This document shows, piece by piece, positions 1 through 8,512 of a stretch of 64,000 nt of DNA. Every line of letters begins with the position of its first letter. The first letter of the stretch is position 1. A program made the position numbers and the translations under genes. The notes below the pieces were generated by a model. It did not search any database and was not told the origin of the DNA. It saw only the letters and a list, made by a program, of their open reading frames with translations. Source of the stretch: JAPLDB01 sp038206355 (GTDB taxonomy: Bacteria > Bacteroidota > Bacteroidia > AKYH767-A > 2013-40CM-41-45). Where the stretch lies: assembly GCA_038206355.1 (NCBI GenBank), contig JBBRAY010000003.1:62001-126000 (forward strand), in the 5' to 3' direction.

Positions 1-252
1 ACCATCATTCACTTCAAAAACATACTTAGCACCTTCATTTGAATAAAGCAGATCCACCCCAATACCAAAGTGTTCAACAAAGCTGTACATCAGAAAACCT
101 CCTGCTGTAACTCCTGCCTTTGATTCAAGGTTGTCGAGGTTAGTAAGGTTCGAAATATTGACACCTGCTTTGGGACCAAGTGATAGGGTCTGGCTCATTC
201 CCGCACAGGAAATGGCGATAAATGTTGCAATTAAAATAATTTGTTTTTTCAT
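1..252 (-). CDS. Outer membrane beta-barrel protein, PorT-like, C-terminus outside window
   Basis: The first 84 codons of a minus-strand gene that runs off the left edge. The start ATG is at 252. The N-terminus is a signal peptide (MKKQ, then a hydrophobic stretch ending near SCAGMSQ). The mature part begins LGPKAGVNISNL and continues with alternating short strands (GVTAGGFLMY, FGIGVDLLYS). That is the usual opening of the Bacteroidota outer-membrane beta-barrel family that includes PorT. Barrel assembly in the outer membrane is known for the family; the particular role is not visible because most of the protein is missing. Confidence is good for the fold and low for any specific function. 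Confidence 0.7.
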   Translation of the reverse strand, partial: MKKQIILIATFIAISCAGMSQTLSLGPKAGVNISNLTNLDNLESKAGVTAGGFLMYSFVEHFGIGVDLLYSNEGAKYVFEVNDG

Positions 253-570
253 AATATTTAGAATTTGTTTCCTGACTTATTGAAAAATATATGCCAATAC
301 TTAAACTAAGAGGTTGCTACCATTCTAGTCAATAAGTAAAAAAAAATAAAGTCCGTATTTTTACTATTGATATTTTTCGAGAATTGTTTGCATCACTATG
401 TATGCGGCACAACAACCGGATGCATTGTTTTGATCACCTGTTATTAATAAACCTAAAGAATATAAGCGGGAATCGGATTTACTTTGCTAAAAATGAAATA
501 AAAATAAGTTTGAGAATTTCATTTCATATTTGGCACATTTTTTTTAACTGATTCTAAAATAGAGCTTTTA
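253..570. other. Intergenic region between divergent genes, no gene seen
   Basis: This AT-rich spacer separates the leftward barrel gene from the rightward gene at 571 and must hold both promoters. A CATATTTG octamer, one base off the Bacteroidota minus-7 consensus, lies about 35 bases before the 571 start, without a convincing minus-33 partner. No open frame of note, tRNA or repeat was seen. Confidence 0.5.
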
Positions 571-1809
571 ATGAAGTTATTTAAACTTACCATACCCATT
601 TCCCTGTTGATTTTATCTTTTTATTCTTTTGCAGGTGGAAATGAGTCAGGACATGCAGCAATAACTCAACATTTATATTCCTATTATCCGGACCAATTAA
701 CCAACCCGCAAAAGAAATCCAGGAATACAATGGCGCAATTCGGATATAACCTCTCGTATTTTTCAATCCCGGTTTTTCCAATTACTTCATTTATTAATCC
801 TGATAATTTTGGAATCCACTCCTATTCACAACCGGGAAGCAAGGAAAAAAATGGTAGTCTCTATACTTGCAGGGGAGGATTCATTGATTTCTCGCATTTA
901 CGCGCCGCAATAGACTGGACCGTTTATCTCGCTTTTTCAATATATATAGATACAGATGAAATTGAGTTGACTCCGGAAGCCGGAGATCTGACATTGCATT
1001 TTAAAAATACGTCGTCATTATCATCGAATGACATAGTCGAGTTGGCTCAGAAAATTGCATTCGAACGTCTTGAATGGCATGAAATAGCAAGTTGGCACTA
1101 TCATCCCCCATTTCATTCTCGAAGCGATCAGCAGTCGGCGTTCACTCCGGAAGATACGTACTCAAACTTTTTAGGAACTACTATTGGTAAAAAAATTGCA
1201 CTCCGGATTCTGGATAATTTAGAATCCCGTCCATTTGCTGAAATTGCTACTGAGGAAATTGAATTTGCAATTGCCAAACTTGATCCCGTTGAACATAAAA
1301 AGCAAAGCAAAATGGCTTATGACATTGTGGATCGGCACAAACAGTTGCGGTTACCTGTAAATCAGAGAAACAGCGATGTCTGGTGGGACAGCAGGATTCT
1401 CTTCCGCGACCAACGATATATTTTTAAAAGAGATATTGATCTGGGTCCGGAGATAGATCCATGGCTTGTTCCTCAAGCAAATGAATTAGGCTGTTCTGAT
1501 GTACAGTTCCCTGAAATATTAATCGTGCCTGAAATTGCCAGTACCGGAGTTTCATTTTATACTTACTATGATTTTTTAATTTCTCCCGATACGGCTATGT
1601 TTTATAATCAGTACCACAAACAAATTCATACTCCAATTCCTCCATTTACTACCAATCATATGAATGCTGTGGTTCGTATTATTGTATCAGAAATGGAAGA
1701 CGTTCTTAGTCCCGGATTTGATAAACGGGATTGCGCTGATCCGGTGCCGGATTATAAAAAAGTAAAATGGGTGGGTTTGGCATCTCTGACGAATAAGAGC
1801 AGGAAATGA
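571..1809 (+). CDS. Exported DUF4056-like protein
   Basis: 412 residues with a signal peptide (residues 1 to about 22, ending FYSFAGG). The centre contains YTCRGGFIDFSHLR followed by DW, then a histidine-rich stretch EWHEIASWHYHPP and FTPEDTYSNFLGT. These match my recollection of the conserved core of DUF4056, a family of exported proteins of unknown function. Clustered His, Glu and Asp residues would suit metal binding, but that is inference. The gene is monocistronic: its neighbour at 2174 is 364 bases away. The start ATG at 571 is the only one that places the signal peptide at the N-terminus. The function is unknown; the family assignment is from memory of the motif. Confidence 0.6.
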   Translation: MKLFKLTIPISLLILSFYSFAGGNESGHAAITQHLYSYYPDQLTNPQKKSRNTMAQFGYNLSYFSIPVFPITSFINPDNFGIHSYSQPGSKEKNGSLYTCRGGFIDFSHLRAAIDWTVYLAFSIYIDTDEIELTPEAGDLTLHFKNTSSLSSNDIVELAQKIAFERLEWHEIASWHYHPPFHSRSDQQSAFTPEDTYSNFLGTTIGKKIALRILDNLESRPFAEIATEEIEFAIAKLDPVEHKKQSKMAYDIVDRHKQLRLPVNQRNSDVWWDSRILFRDQRYIFKRDIDLGPEIDPWLVPQANELGCSDVQFPEILIVPEIASTGVSFYTYYDFLISPDTAMFYNQYHKQIHTPIPPFTTNHMNAVVRIIVSEMEDVLSPGFDKRDCADPVPDYKKVKWVGLASLTNKSRK

Positions 1810-2173
1810 ATTCCCCCGATTGCACTCCATTCCAGAATATCTGTATTCGTCAATGCTGAATAACCAATCAGTATCTGCATAGTGCGTTATCATTTGCAAC
1901 TTCTTTAACACAGATGCCATTCGCAAACTTTTAAATATCAATGTGCGCGTGGCGGTTTGAAATATCACAGTACTGTTCCCGGGATATTGCTTGTATGTTC
2001 GTGCTATAATAAATCTGTACTCCACCACTGTAAGTCCTTCAACCATCATTTAAGATGATGTCATTATTGATTTCCCTCCGCTGACAGAAATATAAAAGCC
2101 TGAATTGCGCACACGAGGGCTATTTTAAAAAAATATTTCTAACTTGCTATCCTCTCTAAAAACCCGACATTCC
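1810..2173. other. Intergenic region, no supported gene
   Basis: A 364-base spacer between the DUF4056-like gene and the secreted propeller gene. A 120-codon minus-strand frame crosses it (1687-2049) but also runs antisense into the upstream gene and resembles nothing known, so it is not called. The last 60 bases are A/T rich and presumably carry the promoter of the 2174 gene. Confidence 0.4.
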
Positions 2174-4741
2174 ATGAAAAACATTTTCTTCTGTTTCTTT
2201 TTATTTACAGGACCGCTTTTATTTGGTCAGAATCACTGGGCCCAGAAAGCCGGTGGAATCGGTTTTGATATCGGATATGATATTGCGGCTGACTTATCCG
2301 GAAATATTTATTCTACCGGAGTGTGCTTCGACAACGGAACCTATGGCTCCATCGCCGTTCCCGCTTCCTTCCCCTTTTCGTACGATGTTTTTGTTGCCAA
2401 ATATAATGCTGAAGGAATTGCCGAATGGGCTAAGCAATGGGGTGGCGGCTCCACTGCCGAAGGACTGGGCATCACATGGTCGGGGAATGGTATCGGACTT
2501 TGTGGTTCATTCAACGATTCAATATTTTTTGACGGGAATGCATTGTATGCCGAAGGGATGCGAGATATTTTTGTTTGTTTGCTCGATACATCAGGAAATA
2601 TATTGTGGGCAAAAAGTGCAGGAGGTATACAAAATGACCGTGCGACCTCCATTACCATTGATAACAATAACAATGTAATTGTAACGGGCTCCTTCACGGA
2701 TTCCGTTTTATTTGACGGCACTTATTACTATTCGCATGGCGCAGAGGATATTTTTGTAGCAAAATATAATTCTTCGGGCGCTATACAGTGGGTCAAAACA
2801 TTTGGTGGCCCCACGCCCGCCAACGAAGAAGAGGGAACTTCCATTACTTCAGACGCAAATGATTTCATTTATATAACCGGCAGCTATTACGATTCCTGTT
2901 TCTTTGACAACGACACAATGATTTCCTATGGTGCTTATGATGTGCTTGTCGTTTGCTTCGACGATGCGGGTAACATCCAATGGAAAAATCATGGTGGTGG
3001 AACTTCCTCTGATGCCGGACAGGCCATAAGAATAAACAATCAGAATGAAATTATCGTTGGCGGCTATTGTACTACCTCGGGAAATATTATATTCGATCAG
3101 TCAACATTTACAGGTGCCGGCGGCAATGACATTTTTATTGCGCGATATGATGTGAATGGTAATCTAATCAGGGTCATCCACGATGGCGGGTCAATGGACG
3201 AAGAAATATATGCACTGAGTTTAGATGGGTCCGGAAACTATTTCATCACCGGAAGATTTTTAGACAGTGCAAATTTTGGAGGCGTGGATTATATTTCAAA
3301 CGGATCATATGACGTCTTCGCTGCCATTTATGATTCAACAGGAAATGTAATTGATTGCAATATTTATGGCGGAATAGTAAACGACATAGGTTACGGCATC
3401 GTTTACACCGATTCCGGAAATGCTGTCGCAACAGGATGGTTTGATAAAAATGCAATGTTTGAAAATACCAGTATGACTTCTTCAAATGCTGATGTCTTTC
3501 TCGTAACAGTAAAAAATCAAATTTCAAATCCACAGGGAATTACCTTTCAGAGTTTTCACACCGGCAACAGTTCAATCGGAAGCAATAACGTTACTGATAT
3601 TATCATTGACGCCATTGGAAATCCATGGGTTTCATTTTCTGATTCAGGCGTTGCATATTTCAACGGACTGCAATGGAATAATTATACTACACAAAACTCC
3701 GGAATTCCTTCAAACAGTATAAATGGAATGTATCTCGACTCGATAGGTACATTATGGCTGGCCACCGAAGACAATGGTATAGCCGGCTACGATGGCACCA
3801 ACTGGATTTCCTACAATACAAGTAATTCTTCTTTGCCTGTGAATTCTTTTCAATCAATAACCGGACGCAGAGGGAATCCTTCATTATGGACCGGGTCTTC
3901 ATCAAGCGGTTGCATTCGGTATAATCTGACTACAGGAGTAAGCACAGCGTTTACAACTTCAAACTCAAATCTTCCTGGTGATGAGGTAAATTTTATGGCC
4001 TCCGACAGTTCAGGCGCATTCTGGATTGGCACTAAAAATAATGGAGTGGGGTATTTCAATGCCGGAACAATCACACCATTTACCACATTAAATTCCGCAT
4101 TACCTGATGATCACATCAACAGTATTTTTGTCGAAAACAATAAAACATGGTTTGCTACCGATAGCGGATATGCAAGCTATGATGGTACATGGACTGTATT
4201 TAACATGTCCACAGGAGAAATCGCTGATAAGTTTAATGACATCAATTCACTGGCTAATGGTGGAGTTATTTCCGCAACCAAGAAAAAAGGTACTGTTGTT
4301 AATGATGGAAGTGTTCAACTGAGATTTGCCAATACTTCAAATTTTTTATTCAACAACAACATTAAATGTATTGCCACTGATCAGGTTCATGGAAATGTTT
4401 GGATGGGTGTTCAGTATAATGGAATCGTATTGTTGAATGACTCATCGCTTATCAATCGTATCAGAAGCAATGATTTAAAAATCACCGGACAAATTACAAT
4501 TTCACCCAGTCCTTCAACGACCACTATTCATGTTAAAGCGAATCTGAGTAATAAAGGAAAAGTAAAAGTGTATATTCAAAACACGATTAGCTCATCCGGC
4601 AAAACGTACAATTTGGGAGTACAAATGGCCGGTGATTTTTCAAGATCGTTTAATATTTCCGACTTGTCATCCGGTGTTTACCAGGTTAAAATCGAGACTG
4701 AAAATCAAATTCTGGTTTCTCAATTTATAAAGGTTAAATGA
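2174..4741 (+). CDS. Secreted SBBP-repeat and regulator-propeller protein with T9SS sorting tail
   Basis: The start is set at 2174 (MKNIFFCFFLF, a clear signal peptide) rather than the in-frame ATG 30 bases upstream, giving 855 residues. The first half consists of about seven repeats of the SBBP type (for example DIFVAKYNSSGAIQWVKTFGG, with GNIYSTG or NNVIVTGSF strands). From about residue 490 there are shorter two-component-regulator-type propeller blades (GTLWLATEDNG, AFWIGTKNNG, VWMGVQYNG). The C-terminus (ITISPSPSTTTIHV, then SGVYQVKIE) is a T9SS type A sorting domain, so the protein should be exported and probably surface-attached. It lies 22 bases upstream of a TPR/adenylate cyclase gene, so the two are probably co-transcribed. 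Ligand unknown. Confidence 0.8.
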   Translation: MKNIFFCFFLFTGPLLFGQNHWAQKAGGIGFDIGYDIAADLSGNIYSTGVCFDNGTYGSIAVPASFPFSYDVFVAKYNAEGIAEWAKQWGGGSTAEGLGITWSGNGIGLCGSFNDSIFFDGNALYAEGMRDIFVCLLDTSGNILWAKSAGGIQNDRATSITIDNNNNVIVTGSFTDSVLFDGTYYYSHGAEDIFVAKYNSSGAIQWVKTFGGPTPANEEEGTSITSDANDFIYITGSYYDSCFFDNDTMISYGAYDVLVVCFDDAGNIQWKNHGGGTSSDAGQAIRINNQNEIIVGGYCTTSGNIIFDQSTFTGAGGNDIFIARYDVNGNLIRVIHDGGSMDEEIYALSLDGSGNYFITGRFLDSANFGGVDYISNGSYDVFAAIYDSTGNVIDCNIYGGIVNDIGYGIVYTDSGNAVATGWFDKNAMFENTSMTSSNADVFLVTVKNQISNPQGITFQSFHTGNSSIGSNNVTDIIIDAIGNPWVSFSDSGVAYFNGLQWNNYTTQNSGIPSNSINGMYLDSIGTLWLATEDNGIAGYDGTNWISYNTSNSSLPVNSFQSITGRRGNPSLWTGSSSSGCIRYNLTTGVSTAFTTSNSNLPGDEVNFMASDSSGAFWIGTKNNGVGYFNAGTITPFTTLNSALPDDHINSIFVENNKTWFATDSGYASYDGTWTVFNMSTGEIADKFNDINSLANGGVISATKKKGTVVNDGSVQLRFANTSNFLFNNNIKCIATDQVHGNVWMGVQYNGIVLLNDSSLINRIRSNDLKITGQITISPSPSTTTIHVKANLSNKGKVKVYIQNTISSSGKTYNLGVQMAGDFSRSFNISDLSSGVYQVKIETENQILVSQFIKVK

Positions 4742-4763
4742 AAAAGTCTCCTCATTTAACATT

Positions 4764-6713
4764 ATGAAATTAAATTTCAGAAACAAAATTATCATTCTTA
4801 TGAGTCTGCTCAATATTGCGGGCTCTTTTGTTTTTGCATTGAATATTGACTCTCTAAAGACCGGATTAAAAAATAGTTCCAACGACACGCTAAGGGTACT
4901 CATCTTAAATCAGATCGCCTGGGAATTGAAGTTCTCGGATCCTGACAGTGCAAGGGAATACATAAATGAGAGTCAGCTCCTTTCCAATACCCTTTCCTAT
5001 GAGAAAGGCAAGGGTGATGGATTTAATATTCTTGGCGTGGTTGAATACTTACAGGGAAATTTTTCTGTAGCACAAAAACACTTTGAATCATCATTAACCA
5101 TTAGAATAAAACTTGGTGACGTTGAGGGCCAGTCAGGGATTTACAACAACCTGGGATTAATCAATTCCGAACTGGGCAATTATCCGGAGTCCATAAAGTT
5201 TTACCGCCAGTCGTTGAATATTTCCGAAGCGTTGCAAAATAAAACCAGGATAGCATCCAGTCTGAATAATATAGGAAATGTTTACCGCCGTCAGGGCAAC
5301 CCTGAACGGGCGCTGGAATATTTTGATAAGGCATTAAAAATAAATGTTGAACTGAATAATTTACTGGAGCAATCCAACAATCTGAATAATATCGGTTCCG
5401 TTTATTTTGAAAAAGAAAAATACAACAAAGCCCTGGAGTATTTCCGGACAGCCCTTGATTTGAAACGAAAACTAAAAAACAGGGAGGGCGAACTCAATTG
5501 CATGCAGAATATAGGAAACATATGGATGAACCTGAATAACTTTGACAGCGCTGGCTATTACCTGAATGAATCATTGGCAGGAAAAAATGAACTCGGGGAC
5601 CAGCAGGGTGTTCCCGGAATTTTATTAAACCTTGGATTTGTGAACCAGAAAAAAAGACTCTTTAAACTTGCACTGGGCTATATGAAAAACAGTCTGGAGG
5701 TGGCGGAGGAAATTGAAAGCATAGATGATCAGAAAGCTGCCCACCTTGGTTTGGCTGAAACGTATGATTCCCTTGGAAAAACATCCGATGCGTTCCTTCA
5801 CTATAAACTATATGCTGCGCTAAAGGATTCCTTACAGGGAGCCATCAGTATGGACAAAATATCAGAAATTCAAACGTTGTTTGAAACTGAAAAGCGTGAC
5901 AAAGAAATTCAGATACTGAATAAAGACAAAGAGATACAGACAGCCGAAATTCAGAAACAAAAAGTTGTTCGCAATTCATTTATTTTCGGATTTACCGTTT
6001 TTGTAATCTTCTCAGGTATTGTATTCATGCAAAAAAATAAAATAAAACATGAAAAGCTGAAGAGTGAAAATTTATTGTTGAATATTTTACCGCGTGAAAC
6101 TGCGCAGGAACTTATAGATAATGGAAAAGCATCGCCAAAATATTATGAAAATGTCTCCGTACTTTTTACTGATTTCAAAAACTTTACACTTGTAAGCGAG
6201 CTGCTTTCACATGAAGAACTGGTAAATGAAATTAATTTTTGTTACAGCCGGTTTGATAGAATAATGGATGAGCACGGTATAGAAAAAATAAAAACAATTG
6301 GCGACTCCTATATGTGTGCTGCCGGTCTTCCTGTATTTAAGGACGACCACGCTGTTTCTGCAGTTCGTGCGGGGCTGGAAATAAGGGATTTTATAACCGG
6401 TCATATTGAGAATCGGAAACTCTCCGGGCTACCATTCTTTGAAATCAGAATAGGAATTCATTCAGGCCCCGTTATCGCCGGGGTCGTCGGAATAAAGAAA
6501 TTTGCTTATGACATTTGGGGAGATACCGTGAACATTGCCTCCCGCATGGAAAGCAGCGCCGAAACAGGAAAGGTGAATATTTCAGAAAGCACCTATTTGC
6601 TGGTAAAGGATAATTTCAATTGCACATATCGTGGTCGTGTAGAAGCGAAAAATAAAGGACTTGTAAATATGTATTTTGCAGAAGAAATTGCAATCTTATT
6701 GCCCCGGGCTTAA
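4764..6713 (+). CDS. TPR-repeat transmembrane adenylate cyclase (class III)
   Basis: 649 residues: signal sequence or N-terminal anchor (1-25), five to seven tetratricopeptide repeats (about 40-370, e.g. GIYNNLGLINSELGNYPESI), a charged helix, a transmembrane segment near 400-420 (FIFGFTVFVIFSGIVFM), and a C-terminal class III nucleotide cyclase domain. Metal-binding aspartates are D470 (FTDFKNF) and D514 (GDSYM). K510 and D583 (YDIWG) sit at the purine-selecting positions and indicate ATP rather than GTP. N590 and R594 (VNIASRM) are the transition-state residues. All catalytic positions are present, so activity is expected. Topology implies that the TPRs sense in the periplasm and the cyclase acts in the cytoplasm. 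An imperfect hairpin spans the stop codon (6698-6725). Confidence 0.88.
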   Translation: MKLNFRNKIIILMSLLNIAGSFVFALNIDSLKTGLKNSSNDTLRVLILNQIAWELKFSDPDSAREYINESQLLSNTLSYEKGKGDGFNILGVVEYLQGNFSVAQKHFESSLTIRIKLGDVEGQSGIYNNLGLINSELGNYPESIKFYRQSLNISEALQNKTRIASSLNNIGNVYRRQGNPERALEYFDKALKINVELNNLLEQSNNLNNIGSVYFEKEKYNKALEYFRTALDLKRKLKNREGELNCMQNIGNIWMNLNNFDSAGYYLNESLAGKNELGDQQGVPGILLNLGFVNQKKRLFKLALGYMKNSLEVAEEIESIDDQKAAHLGLAETYDSLGKTSDAFLHYKLYAALKDSLQGAISMDKISEIQTLFETEKRDKEIQILNKDKEIQTAEIQKQKVVRNSFIFGFTVFVIFSGIVFMQKNKIKHEKLKSENLLLNILPRETAQELIDNGKASPKYYENVSVLFTDFKNFTLVSELLSHEELVNEINFCYSRFDRIMDEHGIEKIKTIGDSYMCAAGLPVFKDDHAVSAVRAGLEIRDFITGHIENRKLSGLPFFEIRIGIHSGPVIAGVVGIKKFAYDIWGDTVNIASRMESSAETGKVNISESTYLLVKDNFNCTYRGRVEAKNKGLVNMYFAEEIAILLPRA

Positions 6714-6811
6714 GCACGAGGCAATAAAAAAAACATAATATATCATCGCTACAATTGAAATGAAAAGTATAATCTTGTCGTCTCATTCGGCTAACAAACA
6801 AAAATTCTAAA

Positions 6812-7066
6812 ATGAAATTATTTGTCAGGAACATTGAAGGTTCAATCAATGAAGTTGCACTGGAAAGTCTCTTCGCCATGCACGGCAAAGTAGTCAACAC
6901 AAAAATTGTGTACGATAAAATTACATGGGAGTCGAAGGGCTATGGATTTATTGAATTCAGTAAAAAAGAAGAAGGAGAAAAAGCAATTGCTGCTTTGAAT
7001 GGATTTGAGATTAAAGGAAAACCGCTTCAGGTGCAGGAAGCGGATGATAGTAAAAGAAGATTCTAA
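6812..7066 (+). CDS. Small RRM RNA-binding protein
   Basis: 84 residues forming one complete RNA recognition motif: RNP2 is LFVRNI (residues 3-8) and RNP1 is KGYGFIEF (42-49), with the expected strand-helix-strand order between them. Such single-RRM proteins are common in Bacteroidota and cyanobacteria and bind single-stranded RNA; several are linked to cold or stress responses, but nothing here shows that. The tail (DDSKRRF) is short and basic, without the glycine-rich extension of many relatives. It is separated from the cyclase by 98 bases and followed by a low-complexity spacer. Confidence 0.9.
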   Translation: MKLFVRNIEGSINEVALESLFAMHGKVVNTKIVYDKITWESKGYGFIEFSKKEEGEKAIAALNGFEIKGKPLQVQEADDSKRRF

Positions 7067-7071
7067 AGTTG

Positions 7072-7128
7072 GAAATGCTGATGTGCTGATGTGTTGATTT
7101 GAGGATGTGTTGATGGGCAGATGCGACT
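7072..7128. repeat. Short-period GATGTGCT-type repeat in spacer
   Basis: Imperfect tandem units of roughly nine bases built on gctgatgtg / ttgatgtg / gaggatgtg follow the RRM gene. A related run (gcagatgtacagatttgaagatgtg-like, quoted here only by type) occurs at 51157-51202 downstream of the PIG-L gene. No coding role is apparent. Confidence 0.6.
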
Positions 7129-7240
7129 AAGATTAAGTAAATTCCCGGCTTAATATCCAATCTTCGGATCCTGCCGGGTCGGGACAAGTTCTGTGGCTTC
7201 TCTTTAATAAAACTATTCGACCAATCTTTATCTTTTCGCA

Positions 7241-7957
7241 ATGCTTGTCATCAATTCTATCCTTCAGCAATTTCAGATTTGGTTCGATGACCTCCTTTGG
7301 CTTATGTATCCGGAATTATGTGCATCGTGCGAAAAGCCATTGAACACAGGAGAAAAATGTCTCTGCACAGGTTGTCGCTTTCATCTACCGAAAACAAATT
7401 TTCATCTTGAAAAAGTAAATCCTGTCGTTAAACATTTCTGGGGAAAAGTGAATGTCGCTGCTGCTGCTTCCTATTACCTTTTTACCAAAGGTGAGAAAGT
7501 CCAGCACCTCATCCATTTATTAAAATACAGAAAAAGAAAAGACGTGGGCGTTTTTATCGGGGAGCTCTATGGTTATGACCTAAGAAAATCACCTGAGTTT
7601 TCTACCATTGATGTTATTGTTCCTGTGCCATTACATCCGAAAAAATTCCGCAAGCGGGGATACAATCAAAGTGAATGTTTTGCCGAAGGGCTGAGCAAAT
7701 CCATGAAGGTTACTTTTGATACGAAATCACTCCGGAGAAATTCGGAAACACAAACCCAGACGCGCAAACACCGCTTTGAAAGGTTTGAAAATGTTGACCG
7801 GGTTTTTGCCGTTTCTGATCCGGAGCAAATCACGGGCAAACACATTTTGCTGGTAGATGATGTGATTACCACGGGCTCCACCCTTGTTGCCTGTGCGGAA
7901 GCATTGCTGGAAATCCCCGGGACGAAAGTGAGTATTGTGACGATTGCCTGTGCATGA
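7241..7957 (+). CDS. comF: ComF family phosphoribosyltransferase-like protein
   Basis: 238 residues. The N-terminal cysteine cluster C27, C30, C40, C42 and C45 (CASC, then CLCTGC) is the ComF zinc-binding module. The C-terminal half is a type I phosphoribosyltransferase fold: VPVPLHPKKFRKRGYNQ (128-143) and the PRPP loop VDDVITTGST (205-214). ComF proteins support uptake of transforming DNA in competent bacteria, and the family is conserved in Bacteroidota. The gene stands alone between the RRM gene and msrC and is followed directly by a perfect hairpin. TATCTTTT at 7229-7236 is one base off the minus-7 promoter consensus and would give a very short leader. Confidence 0.9.
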   Translation: MLVINSILQQFQIWFDDLLWLMYPELCASCEKPLNTGEKCLCTGCRFHLPKTNFHLEKVNPVVKHFWGKVNVAAAASYYLFTKGEKVQHLIHLLKYRKRKDVGVFIGELYGYDLRKSPEFSTIDVIVPVPLHPKKFRKRGYNQSECFAEGLSKSMKVTFDTKSLRRNSETQTQTRKHRFERFENVDRVFAVSDPEQITGKHILLVDDVITTGSTLVACAEALLEIPGTKVSIVTIACA

Positions 7958-7983
7958 TTGCCCCGACTTAAAAGTCGGGGCAA
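7958..7983. terminator. Perfect 12-bp hairpin after comF
   Basis: Bases 7958-7969 (ttgccccgactt) pair perfectly with 7972-7983 (aagtcggggcaa) across a two-base loop, immediately after the comF stop. There is no T-run behind it, so it may act as a transcript-stabilising hairpin rather than a classical intrinsic terminator. Confidence 0.6.
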
Positions 7984-8029
7984 AGTCGGGGTAAAGAACA
8001 ATTTTTTCCATCTTTGCTGAAATTTCCCA

Positions 8030-8512
8030 ATGAGCGAAAGCATAATTATTCCCGAAGCCACAGACAAAGGAGAAAAGTACAGGTTGCTGATTCCACAGGT
8101 TGAAGCATTGGTGGAGGGTGAAAACGACTTCATTGCCAATATGGCCAATATTGTTGCCGCACTTAAATATGGAATGAATTTTTTCTGGATCGGTGTTTAT
8201 TTAATCAAAGAAGAAACTCTTGTTCTCGGACCATTCCAGGGGCCTGTTGCATGTACAAGAATTGCATTGGGTAAAGGCGTTTGTGGCGCCAGCTGGCAGC
8301 GCGAAGAAATCATTATCGTAAAAAATGTTGATGATTTTCCCGGCCACATTGCTTGCAGCAGCATATCAAAATCAGAAATTGTTTTGCCTTTTTTCAAAAA
8401 CGGAAAAATAGCCGGAGTACTTGACGTTGACAGCGATAGGCTTTCCGACTTCGACGAAACAGATGCAAAATATCTCAAACAAATTACTTCACTCATTGAA
8501 AAACTGATTTGA
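8030..8512 (+). CDS. msrC: Free methionine-(R)-sulfoxide reductase (GAF domain)
   Basis: 160 residues, essentially one GAF domain. The three family cysteines are at C75 (GPVACTRI), C85 (GKGVCG) and C109 (HIACSS). Their spacing of 10 and 24 residues equals that of the E. coli enzyme (C84, C94, C118). These cysteines carry out reduction of free methionine-(R)-sulfoxide, with regeneration by thioredoxin. WxGVY and the terminal LDVDS strand are also conserved. The enzyme is cytoplasmic and protects against oxidation. The stop codon overlaps the start of the next gene by one base (TGATG), implying translational coupling with the Ig-like lipoprotein. Confidence 0.92.
   Translation: MSESIIIPEATDKGEKYRLLIPQVEALVEGENDFIANMANIVAALKYGMNFFWIGVYLIKEETLVLGPFQGPVACTRIALGKGVCGASWQREEIIIVKNVDDFPGHIACSSISKSEIVLPFFKNGKIAGVLDVDSDRLSDFDETDAKYLKQITSLIEKLI

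Noticed and set aside
1687..2049. 120-codon minus-strand frame
   Set aside because: It overlaps the 3' end of the DUF4056-like gene in antisense, has no recognisable motif, and its start context is poor.
6698..6736. Intrinsic terminator after the first cyclase
   Set aside because: The stem has mismatches and is followed by A rather than T on the coding strand.
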